Counted from the stretch's first letter, positions 35,356-44,828 are shown. The stretch: DNA of 64,000 bases from Candidatus Sedimenticola sp. (ex Thyasira tokunagai) (GCA_037318855.1 CP134874.1:310598-374597); one strand, 5' to 3'. The notes: a model not told the origin generated them from the sequence alone. Made by a program: numbers and translations.

Positions 35356-36555
35356 TCAGGGTTGGGTTATTTGGCGCTCAATCAGTTGTACCGGATGAAG
35401 CACCTCGATCTCCAGGCTTGCTTGTCGGATGCCGGCAGCCAGATGCATTGAACAGCCTGTGTTACTGGTAGCCAAAAACTCAGGCTTCAATAGTTCCAGC
35501 TCACGCAGGCTTTTTTCCCGTAGTCTGTCAGCCATCTTGGGCTGGTTCAGCAGATAGCTGCCGGCAGCCCCGCAGCAGTCGCCCGCATCACCCAGCGGTA
35601 ATATAGTCAGCCCAGGGATTTTTTCAAGGAGCTGTCTGGGTGCATCTTCTCCATGGAGTACGTTTCTCAGTGAGCAGGGTGTGTGCAGTGCCAGTGACTT
35701 GTTCAGGGGTCTCAGCTTGAAATCGTTCAGCCCCCGTTCCAGGAGGAACTGCGAGATCTCAACAAGCGGGGCGTTAAATAGCTGCTTTTGTTCGCGATAA
35801 CTCTCTAGTTGGCTACCGCATCCACTGGCCAGATAGAGAATGGCATCCACCTGCGGGTGATTGAATGCCTGTAGATTATTTTCACCCATCCTGCGGGCCG
35901 ATGTGGGGTCGCCGTTGTGCTGGTGCATGGCGCCGCAGCACCTCTGATCTTCCGGAATAATCACCTCATATCCACAACTTGTCAGCAGCCGAATCGCCGA
36001 GCTAAGAGCTTCATTCTCGATCAAACGGCCGGCGCAGCCGGTAAAAAGTGCGACATGCCCTTGCTGTTGTCCTTGTGCGGGGTAGCTGGGGCTGGGTGCT
36101 GCTACGGTAATCTGCGACGGTAGCATGTCATCGAGTCGTCGCCACCGGGCGCCACCGATAGCGCGCACCAGTGACCGCACTCCTGAGGCAAGGTAGAGAT
36201 GAAGGAGGCGCCTGCTCCATAGCTTATAGGGGGTTTCAGTGACCAGTTTTTTCTGCAGGGTTTCCAGGCGTCCAGCTTCATTTACATAAAGGCTGCGGGC
36301 GGCATCGATCAGATTGCCGTAGCGGACCCCTGAGGGGCAGGCGTCTTCGCAGGAACGGCAGCAGAGGCAGCGGTCGAGGTGTCGTTGAAGTCGTGAGCTG
36401 TCGACCTCCGCTCCGGCCAGTGCCTGGATCAGCGCAATGCGTCCTCTGGGCGAGTCTCCCTCATCCCGTGTCAGCCGGTAGGTGGGGCAGTGCGGCAGGC
36501 AGATCGCACACTTAACACAGCGGTCTGCCTCTTTTATGATCTGTTCCCGGTTCAC
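35356..36555 (-). CDS. glcF: Glycolate oxidase iron-sulfur subunit-like protein (GlcF)
   Basis: 399 residues from the GTG at 36555; frame continues upstream but without a ribosome site, so the start is uncertain. Two 4Fe-4S motifs, [11 protein letters not shown] (C13, C16, C19, C23) and [11 protein letters not shown] (C63, C66, C69, C73), are followed by two CCG domains: [10 protein letters not shown] and [11 protein letters not shown]. This is the heterodisulfide-reductase-like electron-transfer subunit that works with GlcD and GlcE. No GlcD/GlcE is adjacent here; the partner could be the fused oxidase at 15974-19828 or lie elsewhere. Expected at the cytosolic membrane face. Confidence 0.9.
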   Translation of the reverse strand: MNREQIIKEADRCVKCAICLPHCPTYRLTRDEGDSPRGRIALIQALAGAEVDSSRLQRHLDRCLCCRSCEDACPSGVRYGNLIDAARSLYVNEAGRLETLQKKLVTETPYKLWSRRLLHLYLASGVRSLVRAIGGARWRRLDDMLPSQITVAAPSPSYPAQGQQQGHVALFTGCAGRLIENEALSSAIRLLTSCGYEVIIPEDQRCCGAMHQHNGDPTSARRMGENNLQAFNHPQVDAILYLASGCGSQLESYREQKQLFNAPLVEISQFLLERGLNDFKLRPLNKSLALHTPCSLRNVLHGEDAPRQLLEKIPGLTILPLGDAGDCCGAAGSYLLNQPKMADRLREKSLRELELLKPEFLATSNTGCSMHLAAGIRQASLEIEVLHPVQLIERQITQP

Positions 36556-36652
36556 TTGGTGATCTTTTAACAATATATAAGGAGGTGCAGATTGTAACCG
36601 CCACCTTAGGTTTTTGCCTACTTGGTCTCTGTGCAATAATTCTGAAGCCGAT

Positions 36653-36790
36653 TGTAGGAGCGAACTTGTTGGCGAGGAGCGCGCATCGGAGCTGATCGCC
36701 TAAGCGCCTGATGATCGCACCCGTAGGAGCGGCTTTAGCCGCGATCCATGCTTCGATTTGGCACTGATCGCGGCTAAAGCCGTTCCGTAC
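36653..36790. repeat. GTAGGAGC inverted-repeat (REP-like) copies 3a and 3b
   Basis: Two adjacent elements. TGTAGGAGCGAACTTGTT begins the first, which has the flank TGTGCAATAATTCTG shared in reverse with copies 1 and 6. The second is CGTAGGAGCGGCTTTAGCCGCGATC with the inverse GATCGCGGCTAAAGCCGTTCC. They occupy the glcF upstream region. Confidence 0.8.
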
Positions 36791-36835
36791 AGAGTGTATA
36801 TTTACTGACAGCTCGTAGAGAGAGTAAAAAAACCG

Positions 36836-36861
36836 TTGACAGGCTTCTAATAATATTAGAA
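36836..36861 (+). promoter_or_regulatory. Promoter/operator of second candidate small RNA
   Basis: A consensus TTGACA at 36836-36841 is followed directly by the perfect palindrome TTCTAATAATATTAGAA (36845-36861), which covers the spacer and reaches the weak -10 (GAAAAT, 36859-36864, 17-base spacer). This is a classic repressor-operator geometry. The sequence resembles PerR/Fur-like or ArsR-type boxes, but the regulator is unknown. Confidence 0.55.
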
Positions 36862-36864
36862 AAT

Positions 36865-36960
36865 ACTAACATTGATTGACTAGTGCAATCGGTACTCCTC
36901 CATCCTCCTTTGGTGGTTTTATATTTGTGAGCGCAACGTCCCCCGTTGCGCTCTTTTTTT
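36865..36960 (+). ncRNA. Candidate small RNA with C/U-rich anti-Shine-Dalgarno motifs
   Basis: About 95 nt between the TTGACA promoter and a canonical terminator (36929-36960: GAGCGCAACG paired with CGTTGCGCTC, then seven T). No ORF with a ribosome site lies inside. The unpaired region carries CUCCUCC, and a hairpin CCAUC-CUCCUUU-GGUGG exposes CUCCUUU in the loop; both could pair with Shine-Dalgarno sequences. The rplM promoter (36989-37017) is separate and downstream, so this is not merely the rplM leader. Confidence 0.55.
36929..36960 (+). terminator. Intrinsic terminator of candidate small RNA
   Basis: Perfect 10-bp stem GAGCGCAACG/CGTTGCGCTC with a five-base loop, followed by TTTTTTT. 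It lies 29 bases upstream of the rplM -35 box. Confidence 0.85.
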
Positions 36961-36988
36961 ATGGATCGGAAAAAAGTAGAATATTGGC

Positions 36989-37017
36989 TTGCCAGTTGCC
37001 GTGGAGTCCGGTAATAT
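36989..37017 (+). promoter_or_regulatory. Promoter of rplM-rpsI
   Basis: TTGCCA (36989-36994) and TAATAT (37012-37017) with a 17-base spacer, predicting a start near 37024 and a leader of about 60 nt before the rplM ATG. Confidence 0.7.
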
Positions 37018-37082
37018 TCGCGCTCTTTTTTCAAGCACTTTGAGCCTGAAGAAACTTGAAGATCTCCTTTGGAGCAAGTCAA

Positions 37083-37511
37083 ATGACGACTGTTAGTACA
37101 AAACCAGCTGAAGTGCGCCGCGATTGGTTTGTCGTGGACGCCGATGGAAAGACTCTGGGCCGCCTTTCCACCGAGATCGCGCACCGTCTGCGCGGCAAAC
37201 ATAAGCCCGAATATACGCCTCACGTGGATACCGGTGACTATATCGTCGTAGTCAATGCCGAGAAGATCCGTGTTACCGGCAACAAGCTTACAGACAAGAT
37301 GTACTATCATCACACAGGCTATGTCGGCAATTTGAAGTCGATTAACCTGGAAAAGCTGCTGGCCAAGGCGCCTGAGCGTGTGATCGAGAGTGCAGTTAAG
37401 GGCATGCTGCCCAAGAACCCCCTGGGACGCGCCATGTTCAAGAAGCTTAAAGTCTATGCAGGCTCTGAGCATCAGCACACGGCACAGCAGCCCCAAGTGT
37501 TGGACATCTGA
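37083..37511 (+). CDS. rplM: 50S ribosomal protein L13
   Basis: 142 residues, the usual length, from the ATG at 37083 preceded by TTTGGAGCAAG as Shine-Dalgarno. It binds 23S rRNA domain II early in 50S assembly. Conserved segments are present: [21 protein letters not shown] at the start, [22 protein letters not shown], and [21 protein letters not shown] near the end. It forms the universal rplM-rpsI operon with a 42-base gap to rpsI. A clear promoter lies about 66 bases upstream. Confidence 0.98.
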   Translation: MTTVSTKPAEVRRDWFVVDADGKTLGRLSTEIAHRLRGKHKPEYTPHVDTGDYIVVVNAEKIRVTGNKLTDKMYYHHTGYVGNLKSINLEKLLAKAPERVIESAVKGMLPKNPLGRAMFKKLKVYAGSEHQHTAQQPQVLDI

Positions 37512-37553
37512 TCGACACCCCACTGGTATCGAACGAGTACTCGGAATAGAAAG

Positions 37554-37946
37554 ATGGCAGAAACCAAGAATTATGCTACCGGCCGCCGCAAGAGCTCTAC
37601 CGCGCGCGTCTTCCTCAGTGCCGGCAGCGGCAACATCACGGTGAATAACCGTCCACTGGATGAGTACTTTGGCCGTGAGACCGCTCGTATGGTCGTCCGT
37701 CAGGCGCTCGAAGTGGGTGATGTGCTGAAGTCTGTTGACATCAGTGCCACCGTCAGGGGTGGTGGTACCACCGGCCAGGCCGGTGCTATCCGTCACGGCA
37801 TCGCCCGCGCCCTGGCTGAGTACAACGAAGAGTTGCACTCGCCGATGCGCAAGGCAGGTTTCCTGACTCGTGACGCCCGTGCGGTTGAGCGTAAGAAGGT
37901 CGGCCTGCACAAGGCGCGTAAGCGTCCTCAGTTCTCGAAACGTTAA
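37554..37946 (+). CDS. rpsI: 30S ribosomal protein S9
   Basis: 130 residues. [15 protein letters not shown] opens the protein, and the long basic tail [18 protein letters not shown], which contacts the P-site tRNA, closes it. S9 sits in the 30S head. It follows rplM in the standard operon and has an AGAA-type weak Shine-Dalgarno. No clear terminator follows; transcription might continue into the tRNA region about 190 bases downstream. Confidence 0.98.
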   Translation: MAETKNYATGRRKSSTARVFLSAGSGNITVNNRPLDEYFGRETARMVVRQALEVGDVLKSVDISATVRGGGTTGQAGAIRHGIARALAEYNEELHSPMRKAGFLTRDARAVERKKVGLHKARKRPQFSKR

Positions 37947-38132
37947 TCCGTCTCTTTTTGAACCCAAGGCTCCAGGGAGTGGTGCTGGATCTGTAGTGAT
38001 GGAGATACCGGCTGGTTGCCGTAGGTCAGAATGGCAACTATCTAAGGCTGGAGCAGCGTCTCGGCTATAGATATAGAGAGGGGAGGCATCTTGCGGTTCT
38101 GATAAGGAGCGGCCGGATACTCAAATCTAAAT

Positions 38133-38206
38133 TGGGGATTCGTCTAATGGTAGGACAACGGTCTCTGACACCGTTTGTAGAGGTTCGAGTCCTCTATCCC
38201 CAGCCA
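38133..38206 (+). tRNA. tRNA-Gln (anticodon CTG)
   Basis: The acceptor TGGGGAT pairs with ATCCCCA, followed by discriminator G and an encoded CCA. The anticodon arm is ACGGT-CTCTGAC-ACCGT, placing CTG at 38165-38167. The T arm is GAGGT-TCGAGTC-CTCTA-like with TTCGAGTC. Sequence closely matches bacterial tRNA-Gln. A terminator follows at once. Confidence 0.95.
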
Positions 38207-38210
38207 ACAT

Positions 38211-38236
38211 AAAAAGCCCGCATCAGCGGGCTTTTT
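38211..38236 (+). terminator. Intrinsic terminator after tRNA-Gln
   Basis: AAAAAGCCCGC-ATCA-GCGGGCTTTTT, a symmetrical hairpin with T tail five bases after the tRNA CCA. Confidence 0.9.
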
Positions 38237-38560
38237 GTTGTCTGGGTGTTTTTTTGGAGCGTTATTGAGGTCTGTGAGCGGGTGCCCCCGTGAGTATGTG
38301 TAACGGGCAGGGCGCTGTTATTCATTCTATATAGGCAATGTAGCCACTGTTGGAAATTGTTGGGCTGAGATTGAAATTGACCTTTTATATTGGAAGGTAA
38401 GGATTCTTTTTTCCTGCTCTGCAAATCATCTGAATTCTATAATAGAGAGTCTAACCCCCTGTACCTTTTGTCTTTTGGTTCTCTTGGTAGTAAATTTCGG
38501 GACATCAATGTTGTTTTTTTGCAACTAAAAAGAGTTTTGTGGTTTTTTTGAAAAAAAGTG

Positions 38561-38589
38561 TTGCAAAGCAGTTTCTCCGGGTCTATTAT
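38561..38589 (+). promoter_or_regulatory. Porin gene promoter
   Basis: TTGCAA (38561-38566) and TATTAT (38584-38589) with a 17-base spacer, predicting a start near 38596 and a 45-nt leader. The upstream 38240-38560 is A+T-rich and otherwise holds nothing recognised. Confidence 0.7.
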
Positions 38590-38640
38590 CGAACCTGTAC
38601 AGCATATTTATTAATTTTCTAACTTAAGCGGGAATATCAA

Positions 38641-39591
38641 ATGAAAAAAATTCTAGCCGTAGCTATCGCAGCAGCTTTGACTGCTCCAGTAGCTTTCGCT
38701 GACGTAACATTCTCTGGCTTCGTTGAGCAGGAGTTCTCTTCTAGAGATACTGCTGCTGGTTACGATCAGGGCCTGGAAGGTGACTCTGACGTTGGTGTCG
38801 TCGTCAACGCTTCTGAAGATCTGGGCAACGGCATGACCGCTTTCGCCAAGATTGATTTGGGTATGGATGATCGTAACGCTGACACTGCTGCATCTGCATC
38901 CGTGCAGTCAAACGACCAGATCGTTGGTCTCTCCGGTGGTTTCGGTACCGTTGTAGTTGGTGCGATGGAAGACTTCACCGAAGGCAAGGTTATGGCTATG
39001 GCCTCTATCTTCGAGTCTGATTCTCAGAACCTGGAAGGTGGTAACAACCACGGTCGTACCGACAATGGTATGGCTTACGTCTCTCCCAACTTTAGCGGTT
39101 TCCAGGTTGGTATTGCCGGTTACGCAGTTGAGTCTGCCACCGATGGTGAGAACTTCGACGCTGTTGACATGATGGCCTCTTACTCCAACGGTCCTATCAC
39201 TGTACGTCTGGCTCGTGAGACCACCGATACTGATACCGTTGGTGCCACCCAGGGCAAGACCAACACCTCTTTGGGTGCTCAGTACAACTCAGGTGCTTTT
39301 TCCGTTGTTGCTGTGATGCAGAAGTCTGACAATGTCAACAATACTGCCGCTAACGATTACACCGACTGGATGCTGGGTGGTTCTTACACCTTCGGTAACA
39401 ACAAGGTTGTAGCCGGTTACGAGCACGACGAGACCAGCACCACCAACACCGATGGTAACTGGCAGGTCGAGTTCCAGCACATGTTCTCCAAGCGTACCAA
39501 AGTGTATGTTGGTCACCACAGTGCTGATGCAGCCCCTACAGCAACAAAAGATGGCGACGCTACCTACTTCGGTATGAAGCACACCTTCTAA
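38641..39591 (+). CDS. Gram-negative porin
   Basis: 316 residues. A signal peptide (MKKILAVAIAAALTAPVAFA, cleaved after A20) leads to DVTFSGFVEQEFSSRD, the usual first beta strand of general porins. Glycine, asparagine, aspartate and aromatic residues alternate through the chain, and the C-terminus ends ATYFGMKHTF with terminal Phe, the BAM recognition signal. It should form a 16-strand outer-membrane trimer of the family-4 (Gram_neg_porins_4-like) type. Codon use is strongly biased, suggesting high expression. Own promoter and terminator flank it. Confidence 0.95.
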   Translation: MKKILAVAIAAALTAPVAFADVTFSGFVEQEFSSRDTAAGYDQGLEGDSDVGVVVNASEDLGNGMTAFAKIDLGMDDRNADTAASASVQSNDQIVGLSGGFGTVVVGAMEDFTEGKVMAMASIFESDSQNLEGGNNHGRTDNGMAYVSPNFSGFQVGIAGYAVESATDGENFDAVDMMASYSNGPITVRLARETTDTDTVGATQGKTNTSLGAQYNSGAFSVVAVMQKSDNVNNTAANDYTDWMLGGSYTFGNNKVVAGYEHDETSTTNTDGNWQVEFQHMFSKRTKVYVGHHSADAAPTATKDGDATYFGMKHTF

Positions 39592-39632
39592 GTCGACTTT
39601 TAAAGTTCGATTTAGCTAGTTGTTAGCTTGAA

Positions 39633-39666
39633 AACGGTCACTGCCTCACGGCAGTGGCCGTTTTTT
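39633..39666 (+). terminator. Intrinsic terminator of the porin gene
   Basis: AACGG-T-CACTGCC-TCAC-GGCAGTG-G-CCGTT followed by T-run at 39659-39666. Stem of 12 bp with one internal mismatch. Confidence 0.9.
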
Positions 39667-39673
39667 ATTGGTG

Positions 39674-39737
39674 TGTAGGAGCACTTTCTCGGAGCGCGAA
39701 GGAACCCACAATCGCGCTTCGAGAAAGCACTCCTACA
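39674..39737. repeat. GTAGGAGC inverted-repeat (REP-like) copy 4
   Basis: TGTAGGAGCACTTTCTCGGAGCGCG at the left pairs with CGCGCTTCGAGAAAGCACTCCTACA at the right. The rest of the gap to 39914 shows no gene. Confidence 0.8.
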
Positions 39738-39914
39738 TTGAGGTTAAGAGGGTGCAGTGCCCTTTAGAGTGCGGGTTCAACTTGTGGATGCAACACACTG
39801 GATTCTGCCTATGTAGAAGGAGTGTTGCTGACGAACCCAAGACCACTGATCTTTTATTCGGAAAGCCGGAAAGCCCTTATGTGGGATCGCTGGCAGAAAT
39901 AAGCTGGACGAAAC

Positions 39915-42242
39915 ATGAAAAATAGAGCCGGAGTGAATCCCAATCAGTTATTGCATGAGGGTATGCAACTTTTTCAGATGGGACAGTTCGCTGCGGCAGA
40001 GCGGCGTTTCAGTGCGATACTTGCAGCTTACCCCAAAAATTCGGATGCGCTCCATCTACAGGGGCTCGTATATGATCGGATGGGGGATGCGCGCCGGGCA
40101 ATGCAGCTTATAAGAAAGGCGATTAAAATTTTACCAAAGAGCGGTGTGTACCATCGCAACTATGGAATTTTGCTCTCAAGGCAGGGTAAAGAGAGGGATG
40201 CGATTCAAGCCTTTAAAAATGCCATCAGATTCGATCCCAATGATGCCTATTCTCCCAATGATCTGGGGGTGATCTACGATAGGTTAGGGCGACTCGAAGA
40301 GGCGGTCGCTTCTTTCAATCAGGCCATCGAAAAAGATGGCAAGAATTTCATGGCATACAATAATCGAGGTAATACGCTACAGAAAATGGGCGATATGGAG
40401 GGCGCTGTAGCCAGTCTGAACCGGGCCATTGCCATCAACGCAGAGTATCCCGAGGCATATAACAGTCTAGGTGTTGTGTTGCAGCAGCAGGAAAAGTTTG
40501 AAGAGGCACTATCGGCATTTGAAAAGGCGCTGCAGTATGATCCGAAATATGAATCAGCAAAACAAAATGCACTCAATGTTAAAAGAGAATTGAGGCACCT
40601 GGATGAGTTTGTATTACCTGGGATGGATATAGAATCCTGTCCTCAAACCGTTGAGGCGCTGTGGAGTCTGGCGCAGATCTATATTGAGAAGGATGATGCA
40701 GTGAGGGCCCGTGAATGTCTGGAAAGTGCTGCAGAAATTGATCCTTTGGATGTAAAGGTTAGTCACGATTTGAGTTTGCTAATGAAGCACTTGGGTGATT
40801 TGGCCGGCTTGATCGATCTGAAAAGAAAACTGTTTGAGTTCACGCCGGATGATCCAAATCGATTAATTGATCTCTGTTATCACTTTCTGCTGGTGGCTGA
40901 CTGGAGTGAACTCAAGAAGTTTCAGCGGAAGCTCGATAAATTGATCTTGAAGTTGGAAAAATCAAAGGGTGACCAGGCGATTCCTGTATTTCAACTCAAG
41001 GCGTTTTTCGATAATCCTCAAGCAGAATTTGCGGCGGCCAGGGTTTTGACTGAAATGCATACCAAGGGGCTTGCTTTAACAGACTCCACGCAATTTGAAT
41101 TTTCAGACAGAAAACAGAAAAAGAGCCTACGTGTTGGCTATCTCTCAGCAGATTTTCGTAATCACCCGGTAGCCTATTTGATGTTGGGTGTATTGAAGAA
41201 TCATCACAAGGAGCGGGTCGAGGTTTATTGCTACTCATATGGTCCTGACGATGCGAGTCATATTCGCGGACAGATTCGTGATCTTTGTGACAATTTTGTC
41301 GATGTTGTAAACATCGATGATGCTGCTGTTGCGGATAGGATATACAACGATGAGATCGATATCCTTGTTGACTTGCAGGGAAATACTCGAGGTGCGCGGC
41401 GGAGGATCTGTGCAAGACATCCGGCACCCGTGCAGGCGGAGTATCTGGGATATCCGGGCACTACGGGCGCAGATTACATGGATTACATCATCACCGACCA
41501 TACGGTGAGTCCGATGGAGCATGCCGCTTTTTATAGTGAGAAGCTTGCCTATCTCCCCAATAGTTATCTGCCATTTGATGAGCACAATCAGGTGAATGCA
41601 GAAGGGGTAATGCGGAGTGATTTTGGCTTGCCTGAAGATGGCGTGGTCTTCTGCTCATTCAATCAGACATTCAAGATCGAGCCGATAATGTTCGAGTGCT
41701 GGATGAACCTCCTAAAGGCTGTCGATGGCAGCGTGTTGTGGCTGCCTGCAAAAACAGATCTTGCCATCAATAATCTCAGATCAGAGGCAGAGAAGAGCGG
41801 GGTTGATGGTGGACGTATTGTTAGGGCTGAGCGGGTGGAGAGTGCCGAAGATCACCTGGCGAGACTCTCTTTGGCTGATCTTGCGCTCGATACCCGCCTC
41901 TATAATGGACACACCACAACCATGGATGCTTTATGGTCGGGAGTGCCTGTCGTGGCTATGCGTGGCAATGGTTTTGCCTCCCGCGTCTCCGCCAGCTTGC
42001 TCAATACGATCGGGCTACCTGAGTTGGTGGCAGACGATTTGAGGGGGTATGAGGAGATAGCCAGAGAGCTCGCTCTCAATCCAACACGGCTTACGGAGTT
42101 GAAGCAGAAACTGGCACTCTGCAGGACAGGCTCTCCACTGTTTGATATGGATGGATTTACCAGGGATCTGGAGGCACTTTATGACAAGATGTGGAAGCGC
42201 CACGTTTCAGGCAATATGCCCGATCATATTGTGCTGGATTAG
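39915..42242 (+). CDS. TPR protein with O-GlcNAc-transferase-type (GT41/SPINDLY) C-terminal domain
   Basis: 775 residues. TPR-like units fill about 10-230 (for example NDLGVIYDRLGRLEEAVASFNQAIE and YNSLGVVLQQQEKFEEALSAF), a linker runs to about 395, and a GT41 domain follows: VGYLSADFRNHPVAYLML (about 405-422), YSYGPDD, APVQAEYLGYPGTTGADYMDYIITD, FCSFNQTFKIEP, and LADLALDTRLYNGHTTTMDALWSGVPVV. It is expected to glycosylate protein Ser/Thr or to be a related glycosyltransferase. It has more typical base composition than its paralogue at 31106-33337. It follows the porin gene by 323 bases with a terminator between, so it is separately transcribed. Confidence 0.92.
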   Translation: MKNRAGVNPNQLLHEGMQLFQMGQFAAAERRFSAILAAYPKNSDALHLQGLVYDRMGDARRAMQLIRKAIKILPKSGVYHRNYGILLSRQGKERDAIQAFKNAIRFDPNDAYSPNDLGVIYDRLGRLEEAVASFNQAIEKDGKNFMAYNNRGNTLQKMGDMEGAVASLNRAIAINAEYPEAYNSLGVVLQQQEKFEEALSAFEKALQYDPKYESAKQNALNVKRELRHLDEFVLPGMDIESCPQTVEALWSLAQIYIEKDDAVRARECLESAAEIDPLDVKVSHDLSLLMKHLGDLAGLIDLKRKLFEFTPDDPNRLIDLCYHFLLVADWSELKKFQRKLDKLILKLEKSKGDQAIPVFQLKAFFDNPQAEFAAARVLTEMHTKGLALTDSTQFEFSDRKQKKSLRVGYLSADFRNHPVAYLMLGVLKNHHKERVEVYCYSYGPDDASHIRGQIRDLCDNFVDVVNIDDAAVADRIYNDEIDILVDLQGNTRGARRRICARHPAPVQAEYLGYPGTTGADYMDYIITDHTVSPMEHAAFYSEKLAYLPNSYLPFDEHNQVNAEGVMRSDFGLPEDGVVFCSFNQTFKIEPIMFECWMNLLKAVDGSVLWLPAKTDLAINNLRSEAEKSGVDGGRIVRAERVESAEDHLARLSLADLALDTRLYNGHTTTMDALWSGVPVVAMRGNGFASRVSASLLNTIGLPELVADDLRGYEEIARELALNPTRLTELKQKLALCRTGSPLFDMDGFTRDLEALYDKMWKRHVSGNMPDHIVLD

Positions 42243-42345
42243 AGATAGTTGGGTAAAACAACCTGATAGACTACGGGCCGCCTCCTGCCAGATAAAGTAA
42301 AAAGCCCCTGATCCCTTTTAGCCTGTATACACTGCCCTTTAGGAA

Positions 42346-42370
42346 GTAAAAAGCCCGCACAGGGCGGGCT
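42346..42370 (-). terminator. Intrinsic terminator of rpiA
   Basis: AGCCCGC-ACAGG-GCGGGCT with A-run on the plus strand, i.e. T-run on the minus strand, 30 bases after the rpiA stop codon. Confidence 0.85.
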
Positions 42371-42399
42371 CTATCTTGTGAATCAAGAGTAAGGCGTTG

Positions 42400-43053
42400 T
42401 TATGAAATCGTCTTAATCCCCTCTTCTGTGCCCAGAATCAGCACATCCGCCGGACGTAGAGCAAAGATACCGGTGGTGACTACACCGGCGATATTGTTGA
42501 TCTCCTGCTCCATTGTTACCGGCTCCATGATGCGCAGGTTGTGAACATCGAGTATGACGTTGCCGTTATCGGTGATGAAGTTCTCGCGCCACACCGGGGT
42601 GCCACCCATTTTTACCAGCTGACGTGCCACATGGCTGCGTGCCATGGGTATCACCTCTACAGGAAGCGGGAAGGTGCCGAGCACATCCACCAGTTTGCCG
42701 CCGTCTGCGATACAGACAAATTTTCTGCTGGCACCGGCGACAATCTTTTCACGGGTCAGTGCACCGCCACCACCCTTGATAAGGTGCAGGTTTTTGGTCG
42801 ATTCATCGGCGCCGTCGACATAGAGCTCGAGTCCCCCGGAGGCATTGAGATCGAGCACATTGATGCCGTGGCTGCGCATACGCTCGGATGAGACCTCGGA
42901 GCTGGAGACTGCTCCGTCGATCTTATGCTTTATAGTTGCCAGCGCGTCAATGAAGTGGTTGACGGTTGAGCCTGTACCGACGCCGATAATGCCGCCGTCT
43001 ACATAATCGATAGCCGCTTCCGCCGCCATTCGCTTAAGATCATCTTGGTTCAT
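42400..43053 (-). CDS. rpiA: Ribose-5-phosphate isomerase A
   Basis: 217 residues, close to family length (219 in E. coli). It interconverts ribose-5- and ribulose-5-phosphate in the pentose phosphate and Calvin pathways. Motifs are intact: [15 protein letters not shown] (about 24-38), the catalytic region DGADE (about 81-85) with [14 protein letters not shown], and [11 protein letters not shown] terminator lies 30 bases downstream. The upstream neighbour ilvA is divergent with a 156-base spacer, the same neighbours as in many gammaproteobacteria. Confidence 0.97.
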   Translation of the reverse strand: MNQDDLKRMAAEAAIDYVDGGIIGVGTGSTVNHFIDALATIKHKIDGAVSSSEVSSERMRSHGINVLDLNASGGLELYVDGADESTKNLHLIKGGGGALTREKIVAGASRKFVCIADGGKLVDVLGTFPLPVEVIPMARSHVARQLVKMGGTPVWRENFITDNGNVILDVHNLRIMEPVTMEQEINNIAGVVTTGIFALRPADVLILGTEEGIKTIS

Positions 43054-43209
43054 TTTTTACTCCTAAATCGGTCTTCATACAGGCTATGATAACGGTTGTG
43101 TTTCATTAAGGCGATTTTACAGTAAAAGTTAGGCCCTGCACCTGAATACCATTTTTCCTTGGTTACGGGGGGTAGGGTCACCAATCGTCAGTAATAGTCA
43201 GGAGCGTCG

Positions 43210-44748
43210 ATGCCGCAAACCTATATCGAAAGAATACTCAGGGCGCAAATCTATGATGTCGCCCATGAGACCCCACTGGACAAGGCGGCCGGCCTCTCCC
43301 TGCGGCTCAATAACAGCATCTACCTGAAGAGGGAGGATCTGCAGCCGGTTTTCTCATTCAAGCTCAGGGGTGCCTATAATCGAATTCGCACTCTTTCTGA
43401 AGATGATCGTAAGAGGGGCGTGATTGCTGCATCGGCGGGTAATCATGCCCAGGGTGTGGCGCTTTCAGCAAAGACTCTGGGTATCAAGGCGTTGATCGTG
43501 ATGCCGAAGACGACACCTCAGATCAAGGTGCAGTCGGTGCGTAATCTGGGCGCAAAAACGGTGCTCCATGGCGATTCATTCGACGACGCCTATGACCACT
43601 CTCTGCAACTGGCCGAGGAGCGTGGCATGACCTTTATCCACCCCTTTGATGACCCTGATGTCATCGCAGGTCAAGGGACTGTGGGTATGGAGATTCTACG
43701 TCAGCATCCGGGTTCACCACACGCCATCTTTGTCCCTGTCGGTGGCGGCGGTCTGATCAGCGGCATCGCCGCCTATGCCAAGTTTGTATACCCGAAGATA
43801 AAGATTATCGGTGTTGAACCGGAAGATGCACCGACGCTCTATCACTCCCTGGAGAAAGGGCGTCGAACTCCCCTGAAACAGGTGGGTATTTTTGCCGATG
43901 GTGTAGCGGTCAGGATGATTGGCAAAGAGACCTTCCGTCTGGCGCGTAAGCTGGTCGATGAGGTGGTTCTTGTCAGTACCGATGAGATCTGTGCAGCGAT
44001 CAAGGATGTATTTGACGATACGCGCACAATTGCCGAGCCTGCGGGTGCGCTCTCAGTTGCGGGGCTGAAGAAGTATGTGGCCAGGGAGGCACTTACAGGT
44101 GAGAGTCTGGTAGCGATTGAGAGCGGTGCCAATATCAATTTTGACCGATTGCGCCATGTGGCGGAGCGGGCAGAACTGGGTGAACAGCGTGAGGCGTTGC
44201 TGGCGGTACAGATTCCGGAGGAGCCGGGTAGCTTTATGCGCTTCTGTCGAGCCCTTGGTCGACGCAGTATCACCGAATTCAACTACCGTTATGCCGACAG
44301 TGAACAGGCCCATGTTTTTGTCGGTGTTGAGTTGAATGAGGGACGGGAGGAGCGCGAGCAGTTTGTGCGGACGCTTTCCGATAAAGGGTATCCGGTGGTA
44401 GATCTAACTGACAATGAAACCGCCAAACTCCATATTCGTTACATGGTGGGTGGGCATGCACCGGGAGTGGAGGATGAGAGCCTATACCGTTTTGAGTTCC
44501 CTGAAAGACCGGGTGCCCTGCTCGATTTTCTCTCCCAGATGGGTAAGCGTTGGAATATCAGCCTGTTTCATTACCGCAATCATGGTGCCGCCTATGGCAG
44601 GGTGCTTGTCGGCGTACAGATTATGCGTGGCGAGAAAAGTGAGTTCACACGGTTCCTCAAAGGGCTGGGATTTTTCTGGGAAGAGGAGACGGACAATCTC
44701 GCTTATCGACTGTTTGCCTGTGGTGGAGATTGTGCGTTGAAACGGTAG
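43210..44748 (+). CDS. ilvA: Threonine ammonia-lyase, biosynthetic
   Basis: 512 residues, matching the two-regulatory-domain biosynthetic form. PLP-dependent deamination of threonine to 2-oxobutanoate is the first step to isoleucine. The PLP lysine is in FSFKLRGAYNRI (about 52-63), the phosphate-binding loop is VGGGGLISGIAA (about 177-188). Two ACT-like domains follow at about 335-420 and 425-510 (PEEPGSFMRFCRALG and FPERPGALLDFLSQMG) and should confer isoleucine feedback inhibition. Divergent from rpiA and followed by a shared terminator. Confidence 0.97.
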   Translation: MPQTYIERILRAQIYDVAHETPLDKAAGLSLRLNNSIYLKREDLQPVFSFKLRGAYNRIRTLSEDDRKRGVIAASAGNHAQGVALSAKTLGIKALIVMPKTTPQIKVQSVRNLGAKTVLHGDSFDDAYDHSLQLAEERGMTFIHPFDDPDVIAGQGTVGMEILRQHPGSPHAIFVPVGGGGLISGIAAYAKFVYPKIKIIGVEPEDAPTLYHSLEKGRRTPLKQVGIFADGVAVRMIGKETFRLARKLVDEVVLVSTDEICAAIKDVFDDTRTIAEPAGALSVAGLKKYVAREALTGESLVAIESGANINFDRLRHVAERAELGEQREALLAVQIPEEPGSFMRFCRALGRRSITEFNYRYADSEQAHVFVGVELNEGREEREQFVRTLSDKGYPVVDLTDNETAKLHIRYMVGGHAPGVEDESLYRFEFPERPGALLDFLSQMGKRWNISLFHYRNHGAAYGRVLVGVQIMRGEKSEFTRFLKGLGFFWEEETDNLAYRLFACGGDCALKR

Positions 44749-44780
44749 TCTGCCTGGATTCTCTATCCTTGGCCGTATAG

Positions 44781-44806
44781 AAAAAGCCCGCAATTGCGGG
44801 CCTTTT
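44781..44806. terminator. Bidirectional intrinsic terminator between ilvA and the AlgP-like gene
   Basis: AAAAAGCCCGC-AAT-TGCGGGCCTTTT with A-run on one side and T-run on the other. It serves both convergent genes. Confidence 0.88.
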
Positions 44807-44828
44807 CTATTGGGGGACCTATGATCGG

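Noticed and set aside
36774..37967. A 397-codon minus-strand frame across rplM and rpsI
   Set aside because: It is antisense to two certain ribosomal protein genes.
39668..39925. An 85-codon frame before the second GT41 gene
   Set aside because: It starts at a poor site and translates a REP-like repeat; no family resemblance.
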